NCBI RefSeq assembly: GCF_030272615.1
Contig: NC_081411.1
Coordinates: 157,622,471-157,686,470 of the forward strand
Direction: 5' to 3'
DNA from: Cryptomeria japonica
Taxonomy: Eukaryota > Streptophyta > Pinopsida > Cupressales > Cupressaceae
DNA length: 64,000 nucleotides
The position numbers and the translations under genes were made by a program. Shown here one piece after another: positions 46,601 to 57,917 of the stretch (within the stretch, counting starts at the first letter, position 1; the number at the start of each line of letters is the position of its first letter). The notes beneath the pieces are model-generated. The model ran no database searches, was not told the origin of the DNA, and worked only from the letters and a program-made list of their open reading frames with translations.

Positions 46601-47600
46601 ACTCATTATAAACATTTCATTGTTTTTGGTGGTCTTTATCTGAAACCTTGTTTTTTTTAATAACGTTTTTATTTGGATGTGTACTTAATAAAAAATAAAT
46701 AAACAAGAAATAAATTTAAAATATTAAAAGTAAAATCTAATTATATAATATATATTTGTTTACTTAAATTAATTTTTATCTTTGCAAAATAATTTTCTAC
46801 AAAATATAAATTATAATTTTCTAAAAGATAATATCTTTTTCCCTATAGCTCTTATTTTAAAGGAATTTTGTAAAAATGTAAGTATAATTTTGTTTATTAA
46901 TTTTAAAAGTTAAATTATATATTTTATTTGTATTTGCTTCATATACACTAGCTTTTTATTTTTTATGGTTTGTAGTCACTAAATTTTACTAGAAAAACCA
47001 AAATAGATATTAAAGTAAAAAAAAAATTTAAACATAAGTTAGATAAACATTTTTTGTAATTCATTTATGAAATGCTTATATACCCAAATATATCATCATC
47101 AACGACAAAAACAATTTTGAATTATATTTTTCTTTTTGAAGACTTCCTTAAAATAACATATTTAAATTTTTTTAAGTATTGTGTCTATGATTCTTTCTTA
47201 ATAATAAGAAACAATGGACAATTTGATTTGGAAGTATCATTATACTAAGTTTTTTATTTTTAAATTTTTATTTGATTAAATGTCTTATTTCAAACCACAC
47301 TATAAATGGATTTTATTCAAGAAACTAATGCAATTTCACTAAACCACCATTTAAAATGCAAAACAAAATTTGCAAAATTTGATTTATCATATAAAATATT
47401 CCGTAACTTTTTTAATTTTTAATTTTATTAAATCTATAAACTTTATACAATTAACATAAACTAATACAAATAAACTTAGATTAAATTATCTAAAAGTAAT
47501 AGTGCTCAAGATCATGTCAAGTTATATAGTGATCAAGCTCGCATTAGCAACACATTTAATAGTTACATCATTTATTTTGAACGGAAATCATCAACAAAGA
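43602..47600. other. Long AT-rich region without a gene
   Basis: About 4 kb in which no open frame shows family resemblance. It holds a TA microsatellite near 46010-46029, telomere-like decayed repeats (44460-44740), and poly-A/T tracts. No LTR edges, target duplications or coding motifs could be supported. Confidence 0.5.
44460..44740. repeat. Degenerate telomere-like CTAA(C) repeats
   Basis: Text such as taaccctaacattaag, aaacctaactctaatt, ccctaggtatttctaactc and cctaaccttattt recurs irregularly. It resembles the plant telomere unit CCCTAAA after decay, or a simple AT-rich satellite. No perfect run of the unit is present. Confidence 0.35.
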
Positions 47601-47617
47601 AGAAGAAAAATGCTTAC

Positions 47618-47665
47618 TTTACTGTTTTTAATTAGATCGTCAGAAAACTGATGAAGAGCAAGCAT
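47618..47665 (-). CDS. Putative short first coding exon, copy B
   Basis: The minus-strand ATG at 47665 gives MLALHQFSDDLIKN, then a donor-like AAA/GTAAGC at 47616. It parallels the exon at 6993-7039 in sequence, in donor position within one base, and in its upstream promoter. The rest of the gene was not found in the AT-rich DNA to the left. The family is unknown. Confidence 0.3.
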
Positions 47666-47743
47666 TCCAATCATTAAAAATCCAATACAACTCACCCCAC
47701 AAAAATTCTACTGCTATTCACTGATCAGCTTCTTACATGATGA

Positions 47744-47786
47744 GATTATTTATAGCGCAAAAAACTAGCACTAATAAAAGACACGT
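47744..47786 (-). promoter_or_regulatory. Core promoter with TATA box and ABRE-like element, copy B
   Basis: The minus strand shows TATAAATAATC at 47744-47754 and ACGTGTC at 47780-47786, 25 bases further upstream. The spacing is the same as in copy A at 7091-7132. An ATATTTCTGC string further upstream is also shared. Confidence 0.4.
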
Positions 47787-48167
47787 AGAGTGCTGCAGTG
47801 TAGAAATGTGCAGAAATATAATGACAAGTTATAAAATACGTGTTACATACAAATCTGTGTGCCAAGTATCATATAATTCACTATTGTTTTTTTCATTGAT
47901 GATACGGTGTATATAATTAAAATATGCAAGAAAACCTTATATTGTTAACAACTACAAGGATATAAATAATTCAGACATGGCAACTTTCCCATGAGAGAGA
48001 TTTTGATATAAATTAATATTAATTTCGCATTATTAAAAAAGAAACCATAATTGGAAGAGTAAAATGATAGTATCTTTTTACACTCATGAAGCAAAAATGC
48101 AAAAATAAATTATAGTAACAATGATAGTATAATGAAAAAATCTAATATATATTTAATTAGTAAATGT

Positions 48168-48182
48168 AAAATATTAATATAT
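48168..48182. repeat. Left target-site duplication of the minus-strand LINE
   Basis: AAAATATTAATATAT matches 55974-55988 exactly. The sequence is AT-rich, so chance similarity is not excluded. Confidence 0.5.
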
Positions 48183-48200
48183 ATATATATATATATATAT
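48183..48200. repeat. (TA)n microsatellite at the LINE 3' end
   Basis: An uninterrupted AT run directly beside the putative 3' end of the LINE (minus strand ...CTTTTATCAAAATATATA). It probably extends the element's A-rich tail. Confidence 0.6.
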
Positions 48201-48835
48201 TTTGATAAAAGTGGATGAACCACTGAAATTATATTAAATCTTTATATTTTTTTTACATGGTGTCTGGTTCAATGAGCACTGAAGGGAAAGAACCAGTAAG
48301 AAAACCCTTCAGTATTGCTTAAAAAACAAAAGCCTATTTACCCATTACGAAAGCCCATAGGCAACCCAGATACAACCCCTGATTACAATATCAATCACAT
48401 TAGATATAAAGGAAGCTTGGAAAAAGCTTATAGGAATCAGTAAAGAAGATGGCACCCCAAAATGAGACCACCATGTCCACAAAGTGTCATCGCCCAAAAG
48501 GGACCAAACTGTCTATGCACCGCAAGACTCCAAGGCCCTGTAGAGAACAAACCCACAACCAGAAGGGAACCAAGTAAAAGCAGTCCTAACAACAAAAGAA
48601 TAATTATCAAACATATGCCCATCCATATAATAAGCAGAGAAGGATGGAAAAAACCTTCAGGAATCAAGGAGAGGCCTATCCATAAAAGAATCCAAAGAAA
48701 AAGCCATAACAACAACAACAAGATAAGGAGCCATCTGCACCACCAAATAACCTGTCCCTCATCTGGAATATAACAGAAAAAAGGACAACCACACCAAGAA
48801 TAGGGAATGAAGGAAGCTTCTGAATGAAAGGTCTA

Positions 48836-51800
48836 TTAAGAGAGAAGTTTCATGCAAGAGATAGGAAAATCCGAAGGGGCAAGTTCTATATGATTAGCAC
48901 CCTCAACAACAACCTTGTTTGCAAGAAAATCTGCGAAAGCATTAATTTCTCTAAAACAATGAGAAATAGAGAAAGTGGAAAAGCCATTTAGTTGAAGGAG
49001 AATGTGCTCTAAAAAATACTGCAAGTGCCAAGAGAGACACTTTTTTCTAGCAACCGCCTAAAATACCAGCATTGAATCACCTTCACTAACAATGTCCTTA
49101 ATGTTTAGAGAACGAGCAAGATCAAGTCCAAAGGATAAGGCCTGAAACTCAGCCACATTATTAGTGCCATGACCAATATATTTACCCACTGCTTTGATGA
49201 TCTTTGAGGAGTGATAAAAAACAATTACCCCAACCCCAGACCTCCCCAGATTACCCTTAGAGGCCCCGTCAAACTGAAGTTTGAATGAAGGAAAAGGAGG
49301 AGGACTCCATTTAGCCATTTGTGCTTAAGAGTCTAAGAAACTCCATCTGTTATAACCCCATGAGAAGGCATCAAATGAAGTAAAGACCATCGCCAAGTGA
49401 CCTAATTATCCCAATGAGAAAAGGACCTGAGATGATCTAAATTTCTATGAATGAAAGCAAGCACCACTTCACTAATGGAAGCTTGAATTTTACCAATTAT
49501 GACTATCAAAGATGAGGATTTATGTTTGAAGATTCTTGAATTCCTTTCAAGCCAAAGATTCCAAATCAGCAGAGATGGAGCGACAACCCAAAGAGATGAA
49601 TAGAATGAAGAGGGAAACAACAAGGGCTATGACATAAATTGTGAAAGTAGATTTGGATAGAGAGAAGAAGACCATCCTAACATATCAAACAACCAATACC
49701 AACACTCAGAGGCAAAAGGACATAGCAACAAAAGGTGATCCATCGATTCCATACAATAACCACAGAAAACACAAGGAAAACCTGTTGTAATCCCAAGTCT
49801 ATCCAACCACATTCCAGTAAGGACTTTATCTTGGACTGCCAACCAAGCAAAAGCCCTTGCCTTTGGAAGACAAGCAGGATGCCAAAAAAGCTTAGTAGGC
49901 CAACAAGATGGCAAGGGGGCCTGAACCAAAGAATTGTACCCCTCTTTAACTGAATAGGAACCTGTATCATTTTTAACCCAAACCAAATAGTCCTCCTTCA
50001 TATGGAAAAGTAAAGGTCTTTTATGAATTTCTTCTATAAAAGCTAAAATAATATCATTATTAATAGATAGGGGAGGGATATCCTTCCATTTAGCCACTAA
50101 ACATGGACCTGAGGTGACAATGTTGAAATAATCTGCAACAAAAGGTCCCCAAAGATCTGACAAAATATCCGGTAAAGGGGACTAGTCACGAATAGCTGAG
50201 AGAGCAGGATGCCCATTCCAAACTTCATCCCAAAAATGAGCCTTTTTCCCATTATGGACCACCCAAGATAAATGTGGTAAGATCACCTCCCTACAAGAAA
50301 TCAAAAAATTCCAAAATGCAGAGCCCTTTGGAAGGGATGTTGCAATAAAAATCCTTTTGCTGGGTGCTCCCCTTAAATACTTGGCGAGCATGATGGAAGC
50401 CCATTTACTCCGGGGGTTTGCATATAACTTCCAAATCAATTTTGCCCCCAATTCTTTATTCTGAATAACTAGGTCGCGGATACCTGCACCCCCCACCTCC
50501 TTGGGATGACATATTTTATCCCAAGCAAGAAGAGGGATCTTTGTTTGTCCTCCTAAGTTGTCACTCCAAAGGAACGTCCTGAGGGAAACCTTAATCTTCT
50601 TAATGACTTGAGAAGGCACCTGCAGGATAGACATCAAGTATGTAGGAATGGCACTCAACACTGATTTGATTAGAAGGATCTTACCAGCCATTGTTAGCCA
50701 CTTATGATTCCAGGAGGTAATTCTGGAGGTAATAGAATGGACTACTTTATCCCAAAAGGAGTTCTTATCTGAACCCAAAAAGAAAGGGATGCCCAAGTAC
50801 ATGTAGGGAAAGGTCCCAACATGAAAGCTCCAAAAGTGGGCAAGATTGTCCCAAACTAATGTGGGGACATTCAGAAAAAAGACTTTGGACTTCTGATTAT
50901 TAACCTTTTGACCAGAAAAGGAAGCGTAATTAGAAATAATTTTCTTAATAACTTGAGCTTCCCTCATAGAAGCCATCCCAAACAGAAGTGTATCATTAGA
51001 AAATAATACACTCTGATACCTGACCATAGACCCAAAGACGTAGCATTAGATATAGCCCTGCTCAATCCTTTGGCCAAAAGAATAAACAAAAAAGGGGATA
51101 GAGGATCTCCTTGCCTAATTCCCTGGGAGGAAGCAAAAAAGCCTGAGGGAGAACCATTAATCAAAACTGAAAAGCGAGCAGAGGATATACATGAAAAGAC
51201 CCACTTGACCCAACTATGTGAAAACCCAAAATGATACAATACCACCACCAGGGATTGCCAATTAACACGATCATAGGCTTTAAGCATGTGTAGTTTAAGA
51301 ATCATTGCTGGGACCTTTTGCTGGGATATGGAGTGCAGGATTTCATGCGCTACAATAGCACCTTCAGGAGTTTCCCGTCCAGGCACAAAACTACCCTGCT
51401 CCAAAGAAATTATCCGAGGAAGGAGTTTAGACAACCTAACCAAAATTGCCTTAGTAAAGATTTTGTATAAGGTGTTACACAATGCAATTGGACGAAAGTC
51501 CGAAAAAGAGGTAGGATTATCTACTTTTGGAATAATAGCTATAAGAGTAGTATTAATTTCTCTTAAGATCGACCTATTCCTTCTAGACTCCACCAAGGCT
51601 AACAACAAATCTTTTCCAATAAAATCCCAACATCTCTAAAAGAATAAGGCCGTAAATCCATCCGGACTCGAAGCCTTTTCCGGATGCATGGAAAAGACTA
51701 TCTCTTTCAATTCAGCCAACAAAAAGGGGCCCATAAGCAACCTATTATCCTCAGGGGAAACTAAAGAGGGGATCGAATTTACAAACTCATCATCAACCAC

Positions 51801-53048
51801 CACCGGCTCCATTGAAAGAAGAGACTTAAAGAACCTTACAGCTTTAGCAGCTATATCATCCTCATCTATCAGACTATTACCATTAGATTCATGAATACAA
51901 GAGATTAAATTGCAAAGTCTCTTGAGCTTAGAAGAGGAATGAAAGAATTTAGTATTTCGATCGCCTTCAGAAAGCCAAAGATCCCTAGACTTCTATCTCC
52001 AATAAGATTCTTCCCTAGCCAAGGTCTCACTCAACTACAGGTTCAACAACTTTAGCTTCTCATATATTGCAGGAGACAACCCTGAAGCAACAATGCTTTC
52101 ATTAAGCTGCTCAATTTCCTCCCGAATCCTGGCCTTTTCACCAAAAATATTCTTAAAATGCATCACATTCCAATCCTTAATCCTTGACTTTAAAAAGCCC
52201 GGTTTCTTAACAAGCTGAAACATCCGCGACCCAAGAAAAAATGGAGCTGAATACCACCAATGTTTTAAGGAAGGCAAAAATGATTGGTCCCTAAACCACA
52301 TTGGCTCAAACTTGAAAGGTAAATTTCTAGGAGCCCTATCCTCGAAAATAGAAAACTGAATAGGGAAATGATCAGAGCCAGTAAAGGGGATTATTGAGGA
52401 CATAAAATCCTGACCTGAATTGAACCAATTATCCAAAACCATAAAATGATCCAGTCTTTCCGAAATTTGGCAAAAGTCCCTATGCATATTAGTCCATGTA
52501 AATGACCCATTAAGAGGTTTACAATCAACCAAATTCAAGGAGTGAATGAAGTTGCAAAAGTCTGACATAGCATGCTTATTAGGGATGATTCCCCCAACCT
52601 TTTCATCCATACTAGTAATTGCATTAAAATCTCCCCCAAAAATTAGAAAAACATTCCGTAGAGGAGTGGCAAGACAAACCAAGTAATTCCAAAGTGTTCT
52701 TTTTTCTAGAACCCCCGATGGACCATACACATTAAATAACCAGAATTTTAACTTTGACAACCTGCTCTTAACTAGCCCAAGCATCCAATTGGATGAGGAA
52801 GCAATTAATGAGAATTGTATAGTAGAATCTTTCCAAAGGACAGCCAGCCCACTCGAAGCCCCAGAAGAGGGAGATGAGCAAAAATTCCAAACTTTCCAAG
52901 AGGAAAATAACCTATCAGCCAAAGATAGATTTAGCTTAGTTTCTTGTAACAATAACAGATCACACTTCATTAAGTCTAATTGTGACTTAATCAAGCGTCG
53001 TTTGTTAGGGGTGTTTAAGCCCCTAACATTCCAGGATATAATCTTCAT
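48836..53048 (-). pseudogene. LINE ORF2: endonuclease, reverse transcriptase, RNase H
   Basis: Starts MKIISWNVRGLNTPNKRR at 53048. The endonuclease keeps its key motifs: LLLQETKL, FGGDFNAI, SDHFPI. It runs to a TAG at 52035 and then in the same frame through REESYWR, WLSEGDRNTKFFH and RT text (IPKVDNPTSFSDFRPIALCN, LEQGSFVPGRE, AYDRVNW, QGIRQGDPLSPFLF). A frameshift at about 51000 falls at the catalytic box, which reads FSNDTLLFG instead of FADD. The zinc motif CVFCGYCMESMDHLLLLC is at about 49750. RNase H (48836-49318, another frame) keeps FDGASKGN, AEFQAL, EGDSML and FADFLAN, that is, all four acidic residues. Internal stops at 52035, 51636, 50182, 49627, 49402 and 49058 are all TAG. The true end is TAA 48836-48838. 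Confidence 0.93.
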
Positions 53049-55020
53049 TGGGCCTGAGGGGAAGCATCAGCTCCCCTCAAAATATTCAACGATACTGGAG
53101 AAACCATTCCAACCAAAAAAACCTTATGCAGACTTCGGTTAGTAGCTAAGGCTCTTGTGAGAGGTGGACTAAAGGGTTTCTTTGATCTTTTCTTTCTGGA
53201 AGTCTCCAAAGAGGAAAGAATAGTTGATTGAATTCCCGCATCAATTTCTAATTTAGTCTTAATATGCTTAGGCTTGCGACCCCTTTTCCCTGGAGTAGAC
53301 AAGGGTGAAGTAGGGATAAGAGGGGTTTGAACCAAAGGAAGCCCAGGAGTGACCTCCACAAGTGCCTTATCTACCCTAACCTCCTCCTTTTCTGAGACCA
53401 AGGGAGAGAGAGAAGACACAAGACCTGAAGCCACCAAATTATTATCCATATTGAGAAGCTCAAAAGAGTTATTGATGGGAAAAGTAGCCAAATTATTCTC
53501 CAAAGTCTCCAAATCAACCGAAATCTAAGAAATTACCTTATTAGATAAAGGAGAATTAAGAGATACCTTATTAGTATTAACAATATCCTATACCTAAGTA
53601 ATGAGATGCTCATCTAGAATAAAATCAACCTCCACGGGTTTGTCACTATCTATCAAAACCTCCGGGATTCATGAAACAGTCTCTAATAAAATACCCACAT
53701 CTGGAGCAATATCCCCACCCATGGTTTTATTCAAAACAACAGGGGTTTGGGACTCAGCCCCCAAAATATTACCTAACTCAACCACAAGCTCAGAATACAC
53801 TCCCGTATTTGTAGTGACATTAGAAATTTTTAGAGGGGGAGCATTCGACAAACCAATCCTCGGGGAAATAACAAAGTTTTTAGAAGCCGCTGCTGAAACC
53901 CTAGAAGTGAAAGTCTTCTTCACAGGGGAAGGAGGAATAGTGGCAGCCCCAACAAATTGATCTTTATTCCAGGCAAAAGTTTCCACATTCTCATCAAAAG
54001 GAGATTCAATATCCCCTAACCCAAAATGAATGGAATTCATATGAAAGAACAGGGGAGAATCCATAGTTACTACAGAGCAACCAAAATCTCCATAATCCCT
54101 GACCAAATTTTGATGCCACAAACCAAAGGGAGATTGAATGTTACATAATTTTGGTGGGGAGAATTTAGGGGAAGTTAAGACACAAATTTTGACAACCAAC
54201 ACCCCATCCTCAAACATAGAACATGAAAGCAAAAATTTACCCAAAGAATCCCTGATTTTCATTAATATATTAGATTCAATAAATTCAGATGGTAATAGAG
54301 GAAGTTTAAACCACATTGGAACCCATTTTGGGCCAACCCTAGTAGCCGCTAGAAAGGGTTTCTATCTTTTCACAAAAATCAGGTTTTTTCCAAGCCAAAA
54401 AAATGAAGCACTCAAAGCCTTATCTCTAGCAGATTCAGAATCAAACACAATAAGAAACGAACTTGCAGAAAGAACATGGAAGTACAAAGTGCCATACCAG
54501 TGAGCATGAAGTTTGTAATGAAGTTTGGACAAAGGATAGAATCACCCCACACTTGAATCACAACTGCTAAAGCTCGAAGATCATGAGCCTTCTTCCCCAA
54601 AATGGCATCTGAGGCATCAATCAATGGGATCGGAATCGAAGTAGGCTGAGAGGACAATTCCAAATTCTGCAAATGACCTCCTGAATCCTTTGAAAGTGGT
54701 TGCAAATTCGTAGAGGCATTCGGCAGATCAATCAGAGCCTTATTGCCGAAAACCCTAACATTCTGCCTTTGCCTACCCTTCTGCCATTTCCTGAAATTGT
54801 GATCCCGCCAAAAGAACCCTTTAAAATATGCAGAAGAAGGGAAATTAGATTGGGATGTTTTAACGTGAGCAGGTGAGGCCAAGACATCAACCCATTTCCT
54901 GTCCTTGAAGACCCATTGTGGAACATGTCCTGTTTGAGAGCCAAAAGGATCTTTGGGGGGGAGTGGATCAGACACCACCTCATCTCCCCAACACCTATTT
55001 TGATGCATGCCAACGGCCAT
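53045..55020 (-). pseudogene. LINE ORF1 protein (DUF4283-type)
   Basis: The frame opens MAVGMHQNRCWGDEVVSD. It includes WVDVLASP and YFKGFFWRDHNFRKWQKGRQ, and then the DUF4283-like core: ALAVVIQVWGDSILCPNFIT, then after a one-base frameshift near 54500 LYFHVLSASSFLIVFDSE and MWFKLPLLPSEF. The long C-terminal half is Ser/Pro/Val-rich with a basic patch (KRGRKPKHIKTK, SRKKRSKKPF). No CCHC knuckle was seen, unlike the other LINE. Internal stops are mostly TAG where Gln fits (four seen) and one TGA. It ends at TGA 53047-53045, overlapping the ORF2 ATG. Confidence 0.8.
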
Positions 55021-55973
55021 CTGAAATTAAGTCCTCCTGATTTGATGCTCCCAAGAACAACGATGAGATGCAAGCCCAAAATCCTCAATTATGATGACTC
55101 CTAGGTGCAAGATCGAAGCCCACTTAATGTCGTCCTTGCCGCTGACAAATGAGGTCTGAAAACCAAGTATAATCTGAGGGATAGCGGTCTGAATACTCCT
55201 CCAAACTTATCAGAACCTTATCTTGAAGACAATACCTATATTTATCTGATCTCAAATATTTTCCTGAGGGAGTCTCCAGATCTGAGGGATTCTCCAGATC
55301 TGTCAAAGATGAATCATTTCCGCTAGGTAGGGAGATGAATATGAAAATGTAACTGAGGACGATGCTTCCAGCAGTAATTTGAATAATATGTTTCTTTTCA
55401 ATTTGGATGATCTCCGCAAGCCGGCATCAGCATTCCAAGATGACCAGTAAAACTAAAACTCTTCAACTGGAGTAGAAAATCTGATGTCGCTGAACCGGCC
55501 TGCAAATCTAAATGTGATACTGAGCGCCAAATTTATACTTATGCAGTGGTAGTATGTAAAGTGCGGCTTCCTCTGGTGAGATGCAAAATAACTTTGAGAT
55601 CATAAATGGTTCTGTTATCGATTGATGGGTTGTGTGCTCTTGTTCGATCTGAGATCAACTATTGTTGCTTGCTGCTATGCAAAAATTTGATCTGTCTTGA
55701 AAAACTTAAACTGCGATGCAATCAAGTGCTGGCCTCATTGCCCGCCTTCTCCTTTCATCGCATTCATCAACCCTCATTAAAAAAATATTTAACCTTTCGA
55801 CAAAAAATTAAAACCCTAAATACTTGAGCTCGACAAACTTGTACAATTCGTTTCAATGTTGTGTTCAATTCAAATTTGGCCAGACAACAGGGTTCGATTC
55901 CTCTCACAAATAATCTTTTTTAAACCACCGAGTTGTACGCTTCACCAGTTTAGCAGTCAGTGGAAATGAAGTC

Positions 55974-55988
55974 AAAATATTAATATAT
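55974..55988. repeat. Right target-site duplication of the minus-strand LINE
   Basis: AAAATATTAATATAT, identical to 48168-48182. Confidence 0.5.
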
Positions 55989-56612
55989 TAATATAATATA
56001 TATAATCTAATAATATAATATATTAAGAAATATATTATTTTAAAATAATTCACCATTATCAATAAATTAAATTTTCATATAATATTGACAAAGAAAATGT
56101 TTTTTTCTTTATATTATAACTTTCTCGTATTAACATTCATTAGTTGTGTCATCACAATTCTTCTATTAATTGAAAAACACATTGTTAACAATATATAGTT
56201 TAATGGCAATATTACAAATAAGTATTAGCCACTACATGATTAATATATATTCTCAAACTATACACATTTTTCAAACCCATAACTATGTTAAACAGGGTCA
56301 TGTTACACCATAGTTCCTACCAAATTCTACCAAAATAGTTTTGTTCAGTCAATTGAAATTCCAAACTGTGAAAAATCAGTGTCATGTTTCAATAGAAAGC
56401 AAAAACAAATTTTGTAAACACTGTTTCACACATGAAAATTTGTTTTTATTATTCTTATTGATTATTTGCAGAGTTTTCAAATTTTGTGTGGCCTGAAAAT
56501 AAAATATTAAATTCATTATATACTTTCATATATATATTTTCACCCATGTTTTGATTAAAATATTTTTAATATAATGTTTAATTTTTTTTTAACAATATTT
56601 ATGCAAATAAAT
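55989..56612. other. AT-rich spacer
   Basis: Nothing recognisable. It ends in the 12-base string that is duplicated around the SINE. Confidence 0.4.
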
Positions 56613-56624
56613 ATATTAAGAAAA
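56613..56624. repeat. Left target-site duplication of the SINE
   Basis: ATATTAAGAAAA, identical to 56893-56904. Confidence 0.85.
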
Positions 56625-56892
56625 TGGGTAACCCATGTATTGAAGTGGTTAAAACACTTAGTTTGTGAAGCCACCATCAAGGTTGAAATCCTCACCGGGT
56701 AGCTATCCTTATAGGCTTTGTCCTTTCGCTAGGCTGGTAGACTCACAGGATTTGAATAGTAATAGTGTTTGGGTTGGTGGACTTATGGATTTGAACAACA
56801 ATAGTGTTTGTTGGGCTAGTAAACTCATGAATTTGAACATCAATAGTGTTTGACACCTTAAAAAGTGCCCCTTGTTGATAAAAAAAAAAATA
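56625..56892 (+). mobile_element. tRNA-derived SINE
   Basis: A 268-base element begins TGGGTAACCCATG. A tRNA-like head has a box A-like GTGGTTAAAACAC (56646-56658) and a box B-like GGTTGAAATCC (56681-56691), with spacing normal for an RNA polymerase III promoter. The 3' end is CTTGTTGATA plus a run of eleven A. Perfect 12-base duplications flank it. Such elements have no protein and are copied by LINE machinery in trans. The short frame at 56665-56853 is not a gene. Confidence 0.85.
56734..56857 (+). repeat. Three-unit tandem repeat in the SINE body
   Basis: Units begin at 56734, 56774 and 56816 (lengths of about 40, 42 and 42). Each has c/ttggt/agact, then gatttgaa, then aatagtgtttg. They are about 80 percent alike by eye. 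Confidence 0.8.
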
Positions 56893-56904
56893 ATATTAAG
56901 AAAA
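56893..56904. repeat. Right target-site duplication of the SINE
   Basis: ATATTAAGAAAA, identical to 56613-56624. Confidence 0.85.
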
Positions 56905-56983
56905 GAAAAATTTCAAAAACTATATATAGATTTAAAAAGGAACATATAAGTATAGTATTCACTACATTTTACCTAGTTAAATT

Positions 56984-57310
56984 ACTAATTAGGCTGATCT
57001 CCAATGGTCATGTGTAGCCATGGGGACCGAAAGCCACTAGGGAGATAAAGGGCTTGCCCCATTTCAAATTTGGCCTTGTTTAAGTAGGACCAAGGAATTT
57101 TAGGGCACCTTGGTCCGATAAATGCGACCAATAGAAAGAAAAATGGGCATGGTACCTCTAGGATGGAGTCCACTAAATGGTGTTCATGAAATTAGGGTTG
57201 GATAATAGGATTGAAATGGACCTAGATAGGGGATGGAGATAGGACACCCTAAATTAGGGGCACAAGCATGAGGGATAAATTAGACCAGTTACAATTTACG
57301 AGCCTACATT
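56984..57310. repeat. Dispersed repeat, copy B (matches 1955-2312)
   Basis: Same orientation and order of blocks as copy A, including tagccatggggacc, ccactaaatggtgttcatga and ggttggataatagga. It ends with ...gagcctaca followed by tttatcccccac, which could be an LTR end, but no partner LTR was identified. Confidence 0.7.
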
Positions 57311-57917
57311 TATCCCCCACTTTAGTGAGATTATGAGCCTATTAAAATACTCATGATAAAATAGAAGGATGTGAGAGAGGAGAAATTAGGAGCAAGATCA
57401 CAAGGAGATAAGACATCACTAAGTTTGAGGAACCAAGCCCCCAATCTTAGGATCTTAACTCACACAATCACCTGCAAGGACACACAAAACATGACAAAGA
57501 CAAAAAATTCAAATAAAGAGAAAAAAAGATAAAAGACACATAACAAAAGGTGTAGTACCCCTCCCTTGATCAGACTATTTTAAATACTTATTTTGACCAT
57601 GGTTGACATTTCAGTGGTTTTTATGGATACACTATGCGATGATGTTTTTTTCATATATTATGCTCTAATGAACTATGCTTTCATGTGTGATTCAGTGTTG
57701 TTTATGGATTATTAGATGTTAACTTTATTTACGTTTTATTGACCATGGACTAACACATTTATCTTATATATGAGTTGCATTATGCATCTATGTTCATGTA
57801 TATGTTGAGTTTGTATGGGGTGCGAGGAGATAATTTTTCGTTACCCACTTCGGTGAGACATCGAACGTCATGATTCTCCTTCACTGGTGTGTCTACTGTG
57901 TTTGAATATATATGTAT
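57311..57917. other. Non-coding flank of the right-edge element
   Basis: A-rich text with aatcttaggatcttaactc and similar. No gene or repeat could be assigned. Confidence 0.35.

Larger units (their letters stand above)
48183..55973 (-). mobile_element. Full-length L1-type LINE, moderately decayed
   Basis: A 7.8-kb non-LTR retrotransposon on the minus strand: about 950 bases of 5' leader, ORF1 (55020-53045), ORF2 (53048-48836), about 630 bases of 3' tail, and an A/T-rich end. An identical 15-base AT string flanks it. It is the same general lineage as the LINE at 23.3-29.2 kb but a different family, because the ORF1 sequences do not resemble each other outside the shared fold. It is better preserved: most endonuclease and RNase H catalytic residues are still present. 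Confidence 0.88.

Noticed and set aside
48437-48721. Hydrophobic 94-residue minus-strand ORF
   Set aside because: It lies in the 3' untranslated tail of the LINE. The Leu-rich content comes from low-complexity DNA, and no conserved membrane family is recognised.
48836-53048. TAG read as glutamine (alternative genetic code or programmed readthrough)
   Set aside because: Frameshifts and catalytic-site losses accompany the TAGs, TAA and TGA also occur, and nuclear plant genes use the standard code. Mutation is the simpler explanation.
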